NCBI RefSeq assembly: GCF_016086655.4
Contig: NC_052138.2
Location: 29,151,403-29,215,402, forward strand
Source: Lepeophtheirus salmonis
Taxonomy: Eukaryota; Arthropoda; Copepoda; Siphonostomatoida; Caligidae
Reading direction: 5' to 3'
DNA: 64,000 nt
In this document: positions 12,564-26,041 of the stretch, piece after piece
Numbering within the stretch: position 1 is the stretch's first letter
Layout of the letters: the number at the start of each line of letters is the position of its first letter
Notes under the pieces: generated by a model
Databases searched by the model: none
What the model was told of the DNA's origin: nothing
Seen by the model: the letters and a program-made list of their open reading frames with translations, nothing else
Translations under genes and position numbers: made by a program

Positions 12564-15015
12564 AAATGCATCCAAAAAATTTCGTCCCTAATAGATCAAA
12601 AAACAAAATAGTTCAAATCTAGCCATTTATGGTAATTTTAATTGAATATTACTTCGATTATATTCAAATATCACTATTTATCATGAATATACAGTAGTAT
12701 TCAAGGCAGGGTTTAATTTTTTATTATTATTATTATTACAGCCAGTTGATTAAGTCTCATAGAAATTTGTTCATTTTACGTGGTAAAAATATCAACTATG
12801 CACTCCTAATTTGACCTTTCCTTCTTCAATTATGACGTCAAACATTTTATATTGCATGGAATATAAATTGATATTCTTTGATGCACTGATTGCATCATTA
12901 TCGTCATTTAGGAATCTCTCTCTTCGTTTTCTTTCTTTTTCAAATAAATACAAGATGGGTTTTTTTTTCCTTCTTCCAAGATTGATAAACGTAGACTTTA
13001 ATATTATTATTATTAAGTTGTTAGGCATGTTAGCTCAGCCATCAACTAACTATGTACTCCCAACTACTTCTTACTTAAAAGGTCACTTTTTCATCATCCT
13101 GATTAAAATCTCATAAATATATTGGAATTTAAGTTGGCTTTTTTAGAAGGAAGGAAAAACAAAAAAAAATCTTCCCTTATTTGGACATAAGATATCAATA
13201 ATACAATTAAAAAAGAAAAACCACATATTTTCTTGTCTAGAGTTCTTCTTCTGATTTTTATTATTGTTATTAAATATCACTGAATTCCTCAATTTTATCT
13301 CGTTTGTAAGCAAAAGTATTAATATAGATGTCTATATATAATATGGAGAATTTTTGTATTTCTCTTAAGTATAATGCATTTACAAAGCAATTAATTTCTA
13401 AGCTCTTTTTTTTTACCTATTTTTGCATATTTTCTATAAATTCCATTCTTGATTTTGATCCCACGTCAGGATGTAAATGATTGATTCCTATATCAGGGCC
13501 AGTACTTGGAATTCTCTTTAAGTATTTGAGGGTGTTGGTTTTTAGTTAAAATTTAGTTTTGTGTTCGAGTAATACTCGCAACAGACTCTAGTTCCTTATT
13601 TTTTCGAATTTTACGACTGACATCTCATTTTTTTTCTAACTAGAAGATTAAATGACTTTTTCCAAACACTTTAAATAATTTACATGAAATTTATTAGAAT
13701 GACTTTTTATAAAGGAAACAAAATATTTTGTCTATTTATTTACTAACGGTAATATCCGACATTGCCCCAAGTAATTAGGCGTCAACTAAAAGACAAAGTT
13801 ATGGCTAAAAAATTTAGAAGATAACTTCCCAAGAAATCCATCCTCAGTTTTATTCACTGTTTTTCATGGACACACGTAGCTGCTCACAACTTAGACGTTC
13901 TCTCTTCAAGAATAAAAGGATTATTATACTCGCCTGAGAAAAAAATAGGATGTTATGAGCTAAGGAGTACTTTAGTCTCTAGAGTGCTACCTAGAAAAAA
14001 ATTACTCATAGGTTCAACATAACTCTAAAGGCGTCAGACTGGCTCATTGATCTTACATTGAGAGGAGAGAATGATTCTCAAATCGAAGACATAGTTGCAA
14101 AGCCAATCACGATTATTTACGCTTATAGAACAAAAAAGGATCCTCTTCCTGCAGGTTTAAAAAAAAACAATCGCAAGATATATTGAAAGTAAGGACTTTT
14201 AAACCGGACAAATTATATATTTTAGCTTATAAAGGGGATAGTTATCCCATCCTTTTAATAACATTGAAATCTTTGATGTTTAAAAAAAAAATCAGAATCT
14301 ACATCGCGAATTTTTAATTAATTTGAAAAAAATTATCACGTGATCATTGTTTCGCAGCTTGGATTATATTTTGTGAAGAAAGAGGGGGAAATAATAACAG
14401 CTAGGGATGGAAAACTAGTTTGATGAAGGAATATTATGCAGAGTTTCAACGGATACGTGTTTTGAGCCCTTCACACAGGCTTCAAAATGAGTGAATTTAA
14501 CTTGATCTATTCTGCAGCCACCATATTTTAAACTTACTTATGGTCCAGGAATTAAGTTAAAGAATACCATAAATTATTTCTTTACGTTTTTCAAATATTT
14601 AAATTCTTGCCATATCAGCACACACATTTCAAAAAAAAAATTACGAAAATATAATGCACATCTTTGATATTTCACATGATGCGACTGATAATATTTGTTA
14701 CAAAGAATATTTGCACAAAAGGTCGGAATTGAGATTTTTACTTGTCCTTCCGTAAGGAAAGCTACAACAGTAAAGAAGTTTTAATGAATGTACTTTTATA
14801 TTTTATTGGATTATTAATTTATCTTTCAATGTAAGGATCATATTCATTGTTATGCTAAATGATCGCATTTTGGACATCTTAAAAAAAAACGGAAAGTAGC
14901 CCTTGACATCCCTGAAGAGTGTTTTAAATGAGGGAAAAAATAATGTTTATTCATTTTTTTTTATCAGCTACAAGCAGTTGTCACGAGGGGAGATACAAAT
15001 AGAAAAAGACACAGC
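12564..15015. other. Gene-free spacer
   Basis: Holds a TTA microsatellite (about 12719-12738) and a TGACGTCA site near 12833. The open frame at 12811-13116 is matched by an antisense frame of similar length and contains only low-complexity sequence. No gene or full repeat was recognised. Confidence 0.45.
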
Positions 15016-15530
15016 AGGGCGTCCGCGGGATTATATTTTTGGGTGGGCATGGTTTTTTAGGGTTTTTTTAATTAAAACATTTCAAAAATCTAAAAAATCA
15101 CAATAAATTAAACTTTTGGAAAAATACTTTGAAAATGCAACTCTACTCAAAAAAAAATTTAATTTTTTGGAAAAAAAAAAAAATATTCAAAAATGCAATC
15201 TGAAATATTAAATTTTCTGGAAAAAAAGAACAAAATCCATAGCTATTCACAAAAAATTATATTCAATTATTAAGTTTTTTGAAAAAAACTCAAAAATCTA
15301 CTGCTATTTATAAAAAATTTAATATTTTGTTAAAAAATTTCAAAAATCCACAAGTTTTTATAAAAAATTAAGTTGTTTGAAAAAAAAAAAAATGAAAAAT
15401 CCATAACTATTCCCAAAAAAAAAAAATTTCAAATTTTTCCACATCCTGCATAATTTGCCCGAATGAGGAAAAAATAATTAGTAAATAGAAAATACCCATA
15501 TATACCTAGAAGTTTGGGGCTATTTCGGGT
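15016..15530 (+). repeat. AT-rich TIR element, 5' end intact
   Basis: Begins AGGGCGTCCGCGGGATTATA and contains several TCCATAGCTATTCACAAAAA / AAATTTTTTGG units. The conserved GGCTACAGCCCC 3' block is replaced near 15500 by unrelated sequence, so the right end is lost or diverged. Confidence 0.7.
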
Positions 15531-16059
15531 ACAGCTGGCCTCAAAATGAGATGAAACACGAAACAGCCTCAAATCTTGGGGGCCCAGCATGTCATTTTCT
15601 TATTTAGCAAAATTTCTTTACATTCGTTCAAATTCTTGCGTGGGAATTCAAATTTTGTCTGTTCACAGAGGCATTAAATTGAAATGTAAATTAAGATGAT
15701 ACACCCTGTACATATATAAAAACTAATTTGAGACTCTGAATAATATATATATATATAGTATGTGAAGTTTTCAATATCTGATCAATAAAGTAAGTATTAC
15801 AACTCAAAGACTGTATTGATATTTTTGTTTTTGAAAATAGCCTCACTTGAGCTTTAACTTATTTCGTCATCCTCAATCATCCTCCACAAAAATGTAATTA
15901 TTTAATGGCTATTAAATCATTTACAGTCACTCCAATTAATTAGTCACATGTGGTATTTGCTTTATACGTGTGTAATTTATTACTTAGCAAATTGTGTTTA
16001 TTGTTACGCAAGAATTAAATGCTATAAAGTTACTGCTACAAGTCTTACTAAGTATTTGC

Positions 16060-16362
16060 AGGGGTGTCCGCAGGATTCTATATATATTTATTTTTATCAT
16101 TATACCAATATGTTTTGTTTTTTTAATTCACAATAATCCATAGTTATTCACCAAAAATTGGCAAAATTATATTTTATATAAAAAATCGTAGCTATTGACA
16201 AAAAATCAAATTTTTGGAAAAAAATTAGAATATTAAATTTTTCCCCTATTTTTAGGTAAATTTTTTCCTCTTGATCAAAAAAAATTCTAGGAAAAAGCAA
16301 AAACTCGTTAATGTGGGAGGGGCAGGCTACATCAAAGCTACAGGGATTGTAGTCCACAACCC
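16060..16362 (+). repeat. AT-rich TIR element, short copy
   Basis: Begins GGGGTGTCCGCAGGATTCTA. It ends in a degraded GGGAGGGGCAGGCTACAT ... GGATTGTAGTCCACAACCC block. Head-to-head with the minus-strand copy that follows. Confidence 0.7.
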
Positions 16363-16374
16363 TTAATTATGGAT

Positions 16375-16690
16375 TTTTTTAAATGTTACAAAAAAAAAAA
16401 AAAATTTTTCAATTTTGTTTTTTCAAAAAATAAATTTTCTGTGAAAGGCTGTGGATTTTTGAAATGTTTTTCCAGAAAATTTAATTATTTTAAATAGCTG
16501 TGGATTTTTTAAAAAAAATTCCAAAAAAATTATTATTTAATTTTTTTCCCAAAAATGTAATTATTTGTTCACAGATATGGATTTTTGAAAAAAATTTAAT
16601 TTTGGGAATTTTTTTGAAAAAAAAATTCCAAAAACCAAGACTCGCCACTCAAAAAAAAATATGAATATATAATCATGCGGACGCCCCTGA
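16375..16690 (-). repeat. AT-rich TIR element, minus orientation
   Basis: The right boundary ATAATCATGCGGACGCCCCT is the reverse complement of the family's left end. Inward there are GCTGTGGATTTTT / CCAAAAAATT units, which are the family's internal repeats read in reverse. The other end is missing next to the preceding copy, so the two form a broken inverted pair. Confidence 0.7.
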
Positions 16691-16799
16691 TGGTCCCAAT
16701 AAGAAGCCAATAAAATTTGAGAGGTCGAGGAAACCCAAAACGTAAAAAAGGCAGCTCGCCCATAACTTTGAAACAATTTGAGATACATAAATCAATTTG

Positions 16800-17700
16800 A
16801 TTTTAAGCTGAGGTTTTGTCCTCAACTGAGTGGCCATTGTAGTACTATTTGTTTTTAAAGCAATAGATAATAATTGTATATGATTTGGTCAACATAAAAA
16901 CAATTCTGAGCAAAAATCAATAAAAAGAGATAAATTCTCAATTTATTTGTTTACTTCGTGGGTACGCGTATTATAAATAAAACCCAATATTTCAGGGAAA
17001 TACTTTGGCTCAATTATAGCCTTTGTAAACAAATTTCTAGAATGATTAGAGATATCCAAGAGTCTCAACTATTACTTAGAACTTTCATTTAAATTATGGC
17101 CCCTTTTAAATAACAAATATAACAATATTTCATTCTGATGATGATTTTTTGCTAATTTAAGGGCATGTTTGTGTTCTTACAAAGGATTAATATAAAAAGA
17201 AACCTAATCCAGACTTATTTCTTAGAAAAAGTATTTTAGGCTGGTTTAATGCTACGGAACACATGTCTATTTTTGTCAAGCCAAAACAACTCATAATTAA
17301 ACTTTCATTTCTGATATGCTACGAATTTTTTTTCATGTTTCTTAAAATATAGTTAGAAGGGTTCTTTGGGTGTTTTTTTCGCAGTGAAAATCAGTACAGT
17401 TCTTCCTGATGAGCAAATTCTCTAGCTGTGATAGCTCAAAACTGTTCTACCAAAGATTGATTGACATTGTCTGTCTGTATAATGTTTTTCTCTCATATAT
17501 ATATTTAGACTGATGGTACTAAGAGATTAATTGGAAAAGATAATGACTGCAGACATTTTAATAATACGTAAACAAATCTTCCATGGCAAAAAAAATACTT
17601 GTTATAAGTCTATTACTCATAAGGGTAAACTGGTAACTTTTGTTCCTTTCCAAAATAAAAAAAGAAGGACGTAAAGACATACAAACTCACGCAACCTAAC
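16800..17700. other. Gene-free spacer
   Basis: No coding frame, paired terminus or simple repeat of note. Ordinary AT-rich intergenic DNA. Confidence 0.4.
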
Positions 17701-17709
17701 ATTTTTCTT

Positions 17710-18060
17710 TTTTTTAATTAGAGAAAATAATTTTTTTGGAAAAAAAATTTAAAAGTTCAGTTTCATATTTTAAATTTAAAATTTTTTTTCCAAAAAAATT
17801 TTTATTTATTAATTTTTTCCACAAAAAATTTAAAAATCCACAGCTATGCACAAAAAATTAACATTTAGCAAAATAAATCAATAATCAAATACTATTTACA
17901 AAAAAAAATCAAAAATTAAAATCAGAAGCAGTTTCATTTTTTGGAAAAAAATTTTAAAACCCACAGCTTTGCACAAAAAACAAACATTTAGCAAAAAAAA
18001 TCAGTAATCCATTGCTGTTTCAAAAAAAAAAAACCAGAACAAGTATCACAGCAAAGTCGG
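17710..18060 (+). repeat. AT-rich element fragment (internal units only)
   Basis: Contains the internal units of the family (AAATCCACAGCTATGCACAA, then CCACAGCTTTGCACAAAAAA about 125 bp later) but neither terminus. Confidence 0.55.
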
Positions 18061-18432
18061 ATACGGACGAGGCCGCTCGGGCCTGTCAAAGCTTTCGGCG
18101 ACGTGTGGCCCACAAGAAATGTAGATATCATTTTGAATAATTGAAAGCTTTTAAATATGGCTTTCAAATTATAAAAAGATTATGGTTTTACTCAATCTAG
18201 TTTGTTCGTTATAAGCCCTTAAAGATTTTCCCAATTCAGTTGGACCACACTGTATATAGCAAACCCAGACTAAATGGGACATTGTTATATATGACCAAAT
18301 TATATCAATTCAAATTGTTTTGAATTTGAAATAAGAAACTGGAGTGTGCCCCTTTATAAAATCTTTAAATTAGTATTGTCTAAACGACCATCGAAGTGAA
18401 AATTTTTAATTGTTTAAACACATAACTTAAAT

Positions 18433-19022
18433 CAGCCCCTCCAGTCCACAGGGGGAGCGCTGTAGCCTCCCTCACCCCACAAATAAAGAATTTTTTTATT
18501 CTTACTAGGAAAATTAATGTTAGAATTTTTTTTCAAAAATTTTATCATTTTAAACTTTTTTTCAAAAATTTAATATTTGAAATTTAATTTAATTTTTCAA
18601 ATTTAAAAAACAAATTGAAAAATCTGCGAATATCTATGGATGTTTGAAAAAATTTCTCGGAAAAATTTAATATTTGAATTTTAATTATATAATTTTTTTC
18701 CAGAAATTTTTTAGTTTTTTCGGAACACCTCTGGATTTTGGTTATCCCAAAAAATATATTTTTTGATTGTTAATTTTGTTTTCCGAAAAATTTAATATTT
18801 GAAAAAAATTTTTTGGAAAAAAATATCATGTATCATGAAAAGCGCTGGATTTTTGAAAAAAAAAAATTCAAAAATGTAATTGTTTCAGAATAGCTTTGAT
18901 TTTTGAAGGGTTTTTTCCAAAAAAACATTAATCTTTTGCGCATAACTGTAGGTTTTTGAATTTTTTTTCCAAAAAATTGTAATTTTTGGATTGTATTTTC
19001 AAAAACGTACCCCCCCCCCCCT
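18433..19022 (-). repeat. AT-rich TIR element, minus orientation
   Basis: The left boundary AGCCCCTCCAGTCCACAGGG followed by CTGTAGCCTCCC is the reverse of the family's 3' block. The interior has GGATTTTTGAA / TTTTTTCC units. The other end runs into a C homopolymer at about 19011-19021 and is not intact. Confidence 0.7.
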
Positions 19023-21895
19023 TAAAAGACACGGAACTCATTATTAAGTTAAGATCCAACCCTCTGTTTCTAAACTGTTAGATTGTATATCATGCTAGGA
19101 AGAGGTACAACATAGTTAAATATAGGAGTTATGAATTCCGATATGCATTTTGTTTGTCAGTCGAAATACGTATACAATTTGCAAAATAAAAGCGGAAGAA
19201 AAAGATAAAAAAAAAAAGGCTTTGGAATGTATCATTGTCTAAAACATATATCTTTGTCCGTTTCTATTTTGTAAATTGGTGCTCATTGTAATTTATGGAT
19301 ATGAAAATGCAAACAGAAGCATATTTGCCTTATAAAAGATTTGGTTCCATTATATGGAACAAATTCATCATCAAATGAAATGTAGCGTTACCAGGAATTG
19401 AAATGAAAAATGGATTAAATATTTGTAACAAACTATTATCTTTTACAACTAAATATTTATAACATTTGTTACTTTTTTAGATTTAATTGGTGTATTGAAA
19501 ATATATATATATATAAATTCAGTGTACTTATGCAATTAAATCATTTATTCGAGGTTGGGTGATTTTTTCAATAGCCTTTATATTCTTCTTTTTTTTTCTC
19601 AATTGTATTTATACTATGAAATATAGTAAATATAATTTTCTTCAGCCCATTTTTTTTTATTTATTTATGGACACTCGAACAATTTATCACAAGATAAAAA
19701 TGTTGCGTTGCTTAATAATGGTATGATATGTGGATTAATATGGAGAAAATGTTGTGATAAGGATCAATAATATGTATATATGTATAACAGAAATCCCTTA
19801 AATATGGGCAAATAATCTGTATTCCCTGATATCATAAGGGATAATATTCCTTGAGTGTTTGAAGACTGTAGATCGTACATAAATGTGAAGCTTTCCTTTT
19901 TATCTTACATTTTTGTCCGTAAAATCTATACCGACGCACACATATATGATATATGAATGATATAACGCTTTTATACACTATGAACAATAGAAACAAGGAA
20001 AGCCTTGCTAATAAGTACTCACTAAACATATCAATTTTTCAGGATTGTTAAATTTTTTTACTTTAAGAAATATTTATACTGAATAGGGACTTAAAATAAA
20101 ACTACGTCTCCCTCTGTGTAAAATAATCATCATAATATCAGTTGGCAGCCTGCTTATTCCTGAATGCTGTCATTAAAGATGGGATATTTGTAAACAAAAG
20201 ACTGAGTGTAGTGATTTCTTCTTTCTGTTCATTATATAATATGTCGTGGGGGTGTTAACATCTTCCTCTGAAAGAAGAATTATATCCTATCTTTGGTGTA
20301 AATTGTTTCAAAAATGCATCATAAAATTAATCTATATGAGTTTAAATACAATTATTTAATTGTCCCTGCACTAATCCTATTTTAAATATATAAGGCTCTA
20401 TTCTCTATGGCAGTAATTCATTTTCTTCTCCCAAAATCATATAACAGGCAAGTGATATTAACAATGGTCATAATTCAGTAATACCATATGTCTCGCCTCA
20501 CTCACGCAACTTCTACCCCCTTTCACAAATACCATGTCTGGCTATTATATACTTTTTCTTACTTGCTGTTCCTATCATTCATTACTAAACTTACAACCAA
20601 TAAGAAAATGAAAATAACCATAGATGAAAATTATATGATAATGAAAGTATTTTCATAGTTGCTACCTGAATATGTGTTTTGTCCATAGCTGGTCACATTA
20701 TTCTTATATTCTTAAAGAGAGAACATATAACTTATCAGTATACAGTAATGAACTAGTGCAGAAAAGGCAAAAAGTAACACTGAGGGGATGTTGCGGAGTT
20801 ATAAATGTAAGTCCTTTTTGGACTCGGAGTAGAATTGTGGATCTATCTCGGAGTATTTCCTGTCTATAAATCCTTTCTATATAAGGAGAAGGATTTCTGT
20901 TTATTTCCTTTAAGTCATAGCATCTCGCAGTTAATTTAATTAAAGCTGTTCTCCTCCCAAAAATTCTTTGAATTGTCAGGGGGCCACCTTAATTCTTGGT
21001 TTGTTTTTTTTTTAAGATTGGATAATATTTTTTTATATATGAAAATCGCTTTATTGACAAAGGAGGGAGCGCTCTAATTCCAATGAACTCCCGGTTATGT
21101 TTGTGAGCAGTAAAAATATGCAATACCATTAGGTAAAAGATAAAAATGCAAGCGATATGACAAAAAAATTACACATTTTATGTTGCATAGTTCTGACGTT
21201 TTTTCGCTCCTATATTTATATACCTATCGGCAGCATTAATGATTTAAACCTCTAAAAACGAAAAAAATTATTACTATTTTACACACAACTGGAACAAGTT
21301 ATTATTTACGTCTTTTAACAAGTTAACGTATTTAAGGGAAGTAGCTGAAAGGCTGATATAGAAGGGCTTTGGTCTCACTGAAAAAAAAAATAGGCTGTTA
21401 CTTTTCCTTTACTTATAAAAAAATGTAATTTAAACCATAATGTTTGCCCTTCTGCACATCCAACTACAATGCTAACCAGGGTTGGCCAGGTTGTTCCAGG
21501 ATTGACTTAAAGGCAACTGTAGTCCCAGGAGCTCTTCACTTCCGTTAGGCATTGTGCTTTACTGAAAAATAAATTGAAGAGTTATAGACGCTCCCCGGGA
21601 AGGGTATTTTTTTCACATCGCTAGGAATCTTTTTTTTTTTTCGTGAGATCATTATTAAGTTCTGACAATTGAAGATTTAAAATACACCAAGAAACAAAAA
21701 TATTGTTTAACTTCAAATATAACATGAAATGGTACGTACACCTTGTGGGAAATTTTTGGATCTCAAACGGAGGTTGGGTGACTTCTATTTTAGTAGATTG
21801 AATGATCGACGATTCAGACCTAATGCTTTTTAAAATATTTGTGATATTTCCTTTCTAACATAATAGGACAGGTCTCGCTTCCCGGTGTATGACAT
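19023..21895. other. Gene-free spacer
   Basis: A TA microsatellite lies near 19500-19515. Frames at 19832-20029 (minus) and 20672-20869 (plus) are short and show no motif. Nothing else was recognised. Confidence 0.4.
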
Positions 21896-22340
21896 ATGTG
21901 CAGTGGCGCCGGAACCATTGGGGCCATTACCTCCCCCCCCCATTTTTACGGAATTTTTATAATTATCGGGAAACATTTTTTCGTCTTGTCTAAAAAGTTT
22001 TACTAATGTCCTTCTTTTTCAATTTGTGTTTTATAAATAAATTGATTTGTTCCAATTTTTACCTTAAATTTTCTTTCCAAAATTTATTAAAAAAATATTT
22101 GTCCCTTCTATAAGAAGGTAAAATGTCTATTTTGGTATTTTTATTGAAAAATTTTAGTGACCTCCAAAAAAAATATTTTTTTTTTGTTGGCGTCATAGAT
22201 GACGTTATATATTTTGGGCACCACACTTCTAATTACATTTTGGTCTTAGGCTATTCCAACTTTTGCGACAGCAATAGCACACTTCCCTTTGGCCCTGCGC
22301 AATAGGCCCGTTACTATATAATTTTTTTTTGGGGGGGGGG
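21896..22340 (+). repeat. Probable degenerate repeat with GC-rich ends
   Basis: A GC-rich lead (TGCAGTGGCGCCGGAACC, then a C run) and a GC-richer end (CTTTGGCCCTGCGCAATAGG, then a G run near 22330) bracket AT-rich DNA. The pattern resembles the edges of dispersed elements in this window, but no second copy is present here to confirm it. Confidence 0.35.
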
Positions 22341-23216
22341 GAAATTTTTACCAATTTGACAACATTTTTTTATTAACAGACAAAAAAATAAAATGAAAAT
22401 TTACCCTTGTCAGCTGCTATCATCTTCTGTTGTCCCTTGATTATCACATTTCAAAATTATGCGGAGGTTTTGAGTCCACCATACTTTTCTCAGAGTGTAA
22501 AGGATGAAATATGTAATAAATTCATATTTTATTTAGAACCTTGAAGCAACCCCAAACCTAATGGATTAACCTAATAAGCTAATTAAGTTTTGTACCTTCA
22601 CCTAGAACACATGATAATATAATTTAATTTGTTTTCTTTGTAGTATGCACACACTTTCATAATGTGAATGGGGAAACTAGTTTCTTCATAAATCATATCC
22701 TATCCTGTAGTATCAAAGACTCACTTAACATTATTATTTGGAAATGGTTGTAGATAATGTACACAAGGTGAACTTTTTACAAAATACATAAATTATTCAT
22801 CTCAAAGTTAATTGTAATGGACTGGTACATCATAGAATTAATAAATTCATTCCCTAGTTGAGGTTATTTCATACTCATTATAACGCAAATAGAAAGTAAA
22901 TACATATTCAATATTGTATTCCTTTTCCAAGAGAAAAGGTTCTGTGATTTTTATTAAAGAAGGCTGTATTAAGAGTATGCCATTTCACAAAGGAAGAAAG
23001 ATGTACTCAGGCCATGGTGTGATACAGTCAATATTATTAAAACTTGCTCGAAAGAATTTGGATTTATTAGTAATAATACGTTTAATTGTATCACATAGCT
23101 CATTCAGTGTGGGTTTTCCACCAATTAATTAGTTTATTAGTGGAAATGTGTAAGGTTATGTAATTTATCTATTAGGATATGTGTTTTAAAAAGCACGTAA
23201 TCATGGATTTTTTTTT
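22341..23216. other. Gene-free flank of the large inverted repeat
   Basis: Apparently single-copy within the window. A 72-codon frame at 22914-23132 has mixed composition but no recognisable domain. Confidence 0.4.
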
Positions 23217-23902
23217 AAATAGTTTATAGTTGAGGTTGTGTGCGTAGTCGAGGAAAAAGCCAATATATATTTTTTATCGGCGTCATCCCACAGTGTACTT
23301 GTCTTTGTTTTTTGTCGCTTTTGAAAGAAAGAAAGAAACTGATACTCTTTCTATTGTGAATTAGTGTTAACTTAGCTGAACGGTATAGTAACGAAGATAA
23401 TATGTAGTACTTTCCATATATTTTGTTAGTTTATCTTAGAATATTTAATTTGTATGGGTTTCTTCTATTATGGACAATCAAGAAATATAGCTTTCTCCGT
23501 ATGACTGTGAAATAATTTTATGAATTATCCATCTTGATCATCCAAATGATCATATATATTAAAAAGATGTACATTTCACCAGAAACATTCTCATAATTTA
23601 AAATGTAACATTTTCTTGGAAAATCTTCAAAATAGTGTCTTATACAATCAAGTTTTAAGGTTAATTAATTCCATACATTTAATAGCAGCAAATTTGGTTC
23701 CAAGAATTTTTCTCATTTATCAAATGCTATTTAATTATCTGATGTTTATTTTGTTTTGTTTTTATATAAGATCCTCTAATTGCAATTTGTTCTAGCTTAT
23801 ATTTAATTCTCAATTAATGATAATTCACACTTTTCAAATTCAAAATATTTCAATTTTAAAATTTTACAAGTACATTTGTTGAAATATTGGTATCTAAATT
23901 TT
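23217..23902 (+). repeat. Left arm of a ~690-bp inverted repeat
   Basis: Reading inward from AAATAGTTTATAGTTGAGGT, this arm is matched in reverse complement by 26042-26728 over its full length. In the outer 300 bp I see only two substitutions and one 4-bp indel (GAAA unit count). The inner half has more changes, for example a 2-bp indel in ATGATCAT(TT)ATATATT and substitutions around TAATTGCAATTTGTTC. No frame is conserved between the arms, so they are noncoding. Confidence 0.95.
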
Positions 23903-26041
23903 ATATGTCATCCTTTGTATAAATATTTATAATGATAATTGGAAACATGTTTTTGAGAATATGAACAACTAACAAAATATTGAAGAAGTCAGCGGCTAAA
24001 AACAAAACATAGAAACTAAATATAAATGTATTGAAAAAGAACTTTTCCTTTGTCTCTTCAAAACCTTTCTTTGCAATCAATTTTATGTACAAGAGAGTTT
24101 TGACAATTCTATATTTATATATTTTCTGTAAAAAGTCATATATCATAATATGTTATCTGCCAATACAAACAAGCTTTTATAATTTTATAAAACATGAGTT
24201 TAGCTATAAATGTGTATTTCTTGTGACTATGAAATTGTTGAATAGCTATATAATGCTTCAAATATGTTTTTAAAAATCTTTTTTAAAGTATATAAGCCAC
24301 AAAATCTATCATTAAGAAACCAAATGTATACTGGCAATCGAATATGATCTCTTAAAAAGCTTTGTAGCAAGTTTATCTAAACTCAATTAGTTCTTGGAAA
24401 AAATGAATACTTATTGTAAGAAATAATATCCATCGTTTTCATCATTTAGATTGATTATTTTTCTTTAATCCAAAATTAAAATCAGGAGGTATTTTGATAC
24501 CAGAACATTTAATGCGCCAGACAGATCAGGGATGAGCTCATCCCTTCAACGTCATTTGATAATAGGTTAGGAATAGTACCATTTGTCCCAGCTACACCAA
24601 TCATTGGATGGTAATACTCAAATAGACGTTGATTATCGGATGAAGATCATGAGGCTTGGATGTCGGTCTAGCGTTGTGACGTTTAATGCCAATTTTACGG
24701 GGGAATTTTTGGCACTTGCCCTAGGCCCATTAGTGTGAGAGATGAAATTTTATAGGGGTAAACTTCAATATGAAATACCATTTATAGCAAATTAATTACT
24801 TGGATCTTGCTTGGTGTATTAGCAATCACTATATTGGAGGGTCAATAGCCTTTTCGTCATCAAGACTTGAACCCAACCTTGAATGTAAATAATATTGGCT
24901 TTAGACAAATTTGTATGAAAAAAATTATTATCTTCTCAAAATGGGAAATTAATGTTTTTCTTCAGGAAAAACCAATAATGTAAATGGGTAAAACTTTATT
25001 CAAAAACCCCCTTCCTTATAGAAAAATCTAGAATACCGCTTGCATTTTGTTTTTGCCCCAGACCCTGCTCATGGTTAACCCATTTTGGTGACGAATATGT
25101 TTCCTCTTTGGAATTCTTAAAATATATTTAATTAATAAACAGTTTTTTTCAAAATTTTAAAATATATAAGGTGATATAGCCCGACAGCTCCTCCACTTCT
25201 TACGGCAGAGAGAACAACTAAAGGACTCTCCAATGTCAATATTATTATTATTTTTTTTCCCCGTACCTTTGATTAGTTATTTTATATGAACGAAAGTGCA
25301 ACAATCTTTTGAAGAAATCAGTTGTTAGGGATTAAGTGCATGGCCATCGGTATTGGTTTTCTGAATTATTTTAATGTATATAATACCTGAATGTATGGTT
25401 GATTTCTACGAAAAAAATCATTTATGGTATAATTATCAACAATATTTTTCATATAATATAATAATGGAACAGCTGTAGACTTATTTATCTCGTTCTATAT
25501 ATCCAACCAAAATTTCCTATTGCAGAGACAGCCTTAGGCGAATGCAATTTAAGTGGTGTCAGGGTGGACTGGAAGAACTATAGCCTCCCCCAAAAAAAAA
25601 CTTTAAGGATTTTTTTGCTTTTTACTAGAAAATTTTATATTTTAAATTAAATTTTATTTTCGAAAAAGTTTAATTTTTCAATTTTTTTCGTTAAATAATT
25701 ATGATTTTTTTAAATTTTTCTACAAAAATTAAAAATTTGATATTTGTAAAATTTCCAAATGAAATTTTTTCCCAAAATTATTTTTTTATGAACAGCTGTG
25801 GATATTTGAATTTTTTTCCACAAAATTTAACATTTGAAATTTAATTTATGAATCTTTTTTTTGAACTGTAGTTTTCTGAAATTTTATCCCAAAAAATTTA
25901 ATTTTTTGAGATTAGCTATGGATTTTTGATATTTTTTCCCAAAAAATACTATTTAAATTTTTTTCGAACAAATTTACTTTGTCAAAAAAATTTCATTTAC
26001 AAATTTTTTCCAAAAAATTTTAATAATGAATTATTTTTAAG
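23903..26041. other. 2.1-kb spacer of the large inverted repeat
   Basis: The spacer has no transposase-like frame. About 40 codons on the minus strand near 24515-24640 stay open with mixed composition (EYYHPMIGVAGTNGTIPNLL) but match nothing I know. Its last 490 bp is a minus-oriented copy of the AT-rich element, which abuts the right arm directly. Confidence 0.6.
25551..26040 (-). repeat. AT-rich TIR element inside the inverted-repeat spacer
   Basis: The left boundary GTGTCAGGGTGGACTGGAAG ... TATAGCCTCCCCC and TTGCTTTTTACTAGAAAATT is the reversed 3' block of the family. Inward come GCTGTGGATATTTGAA and AGCTATGGATTTTTGA units. The far end merges into the inverted-repeat arm without a visible GTCCGC terminus. 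Confidence 0.7.
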
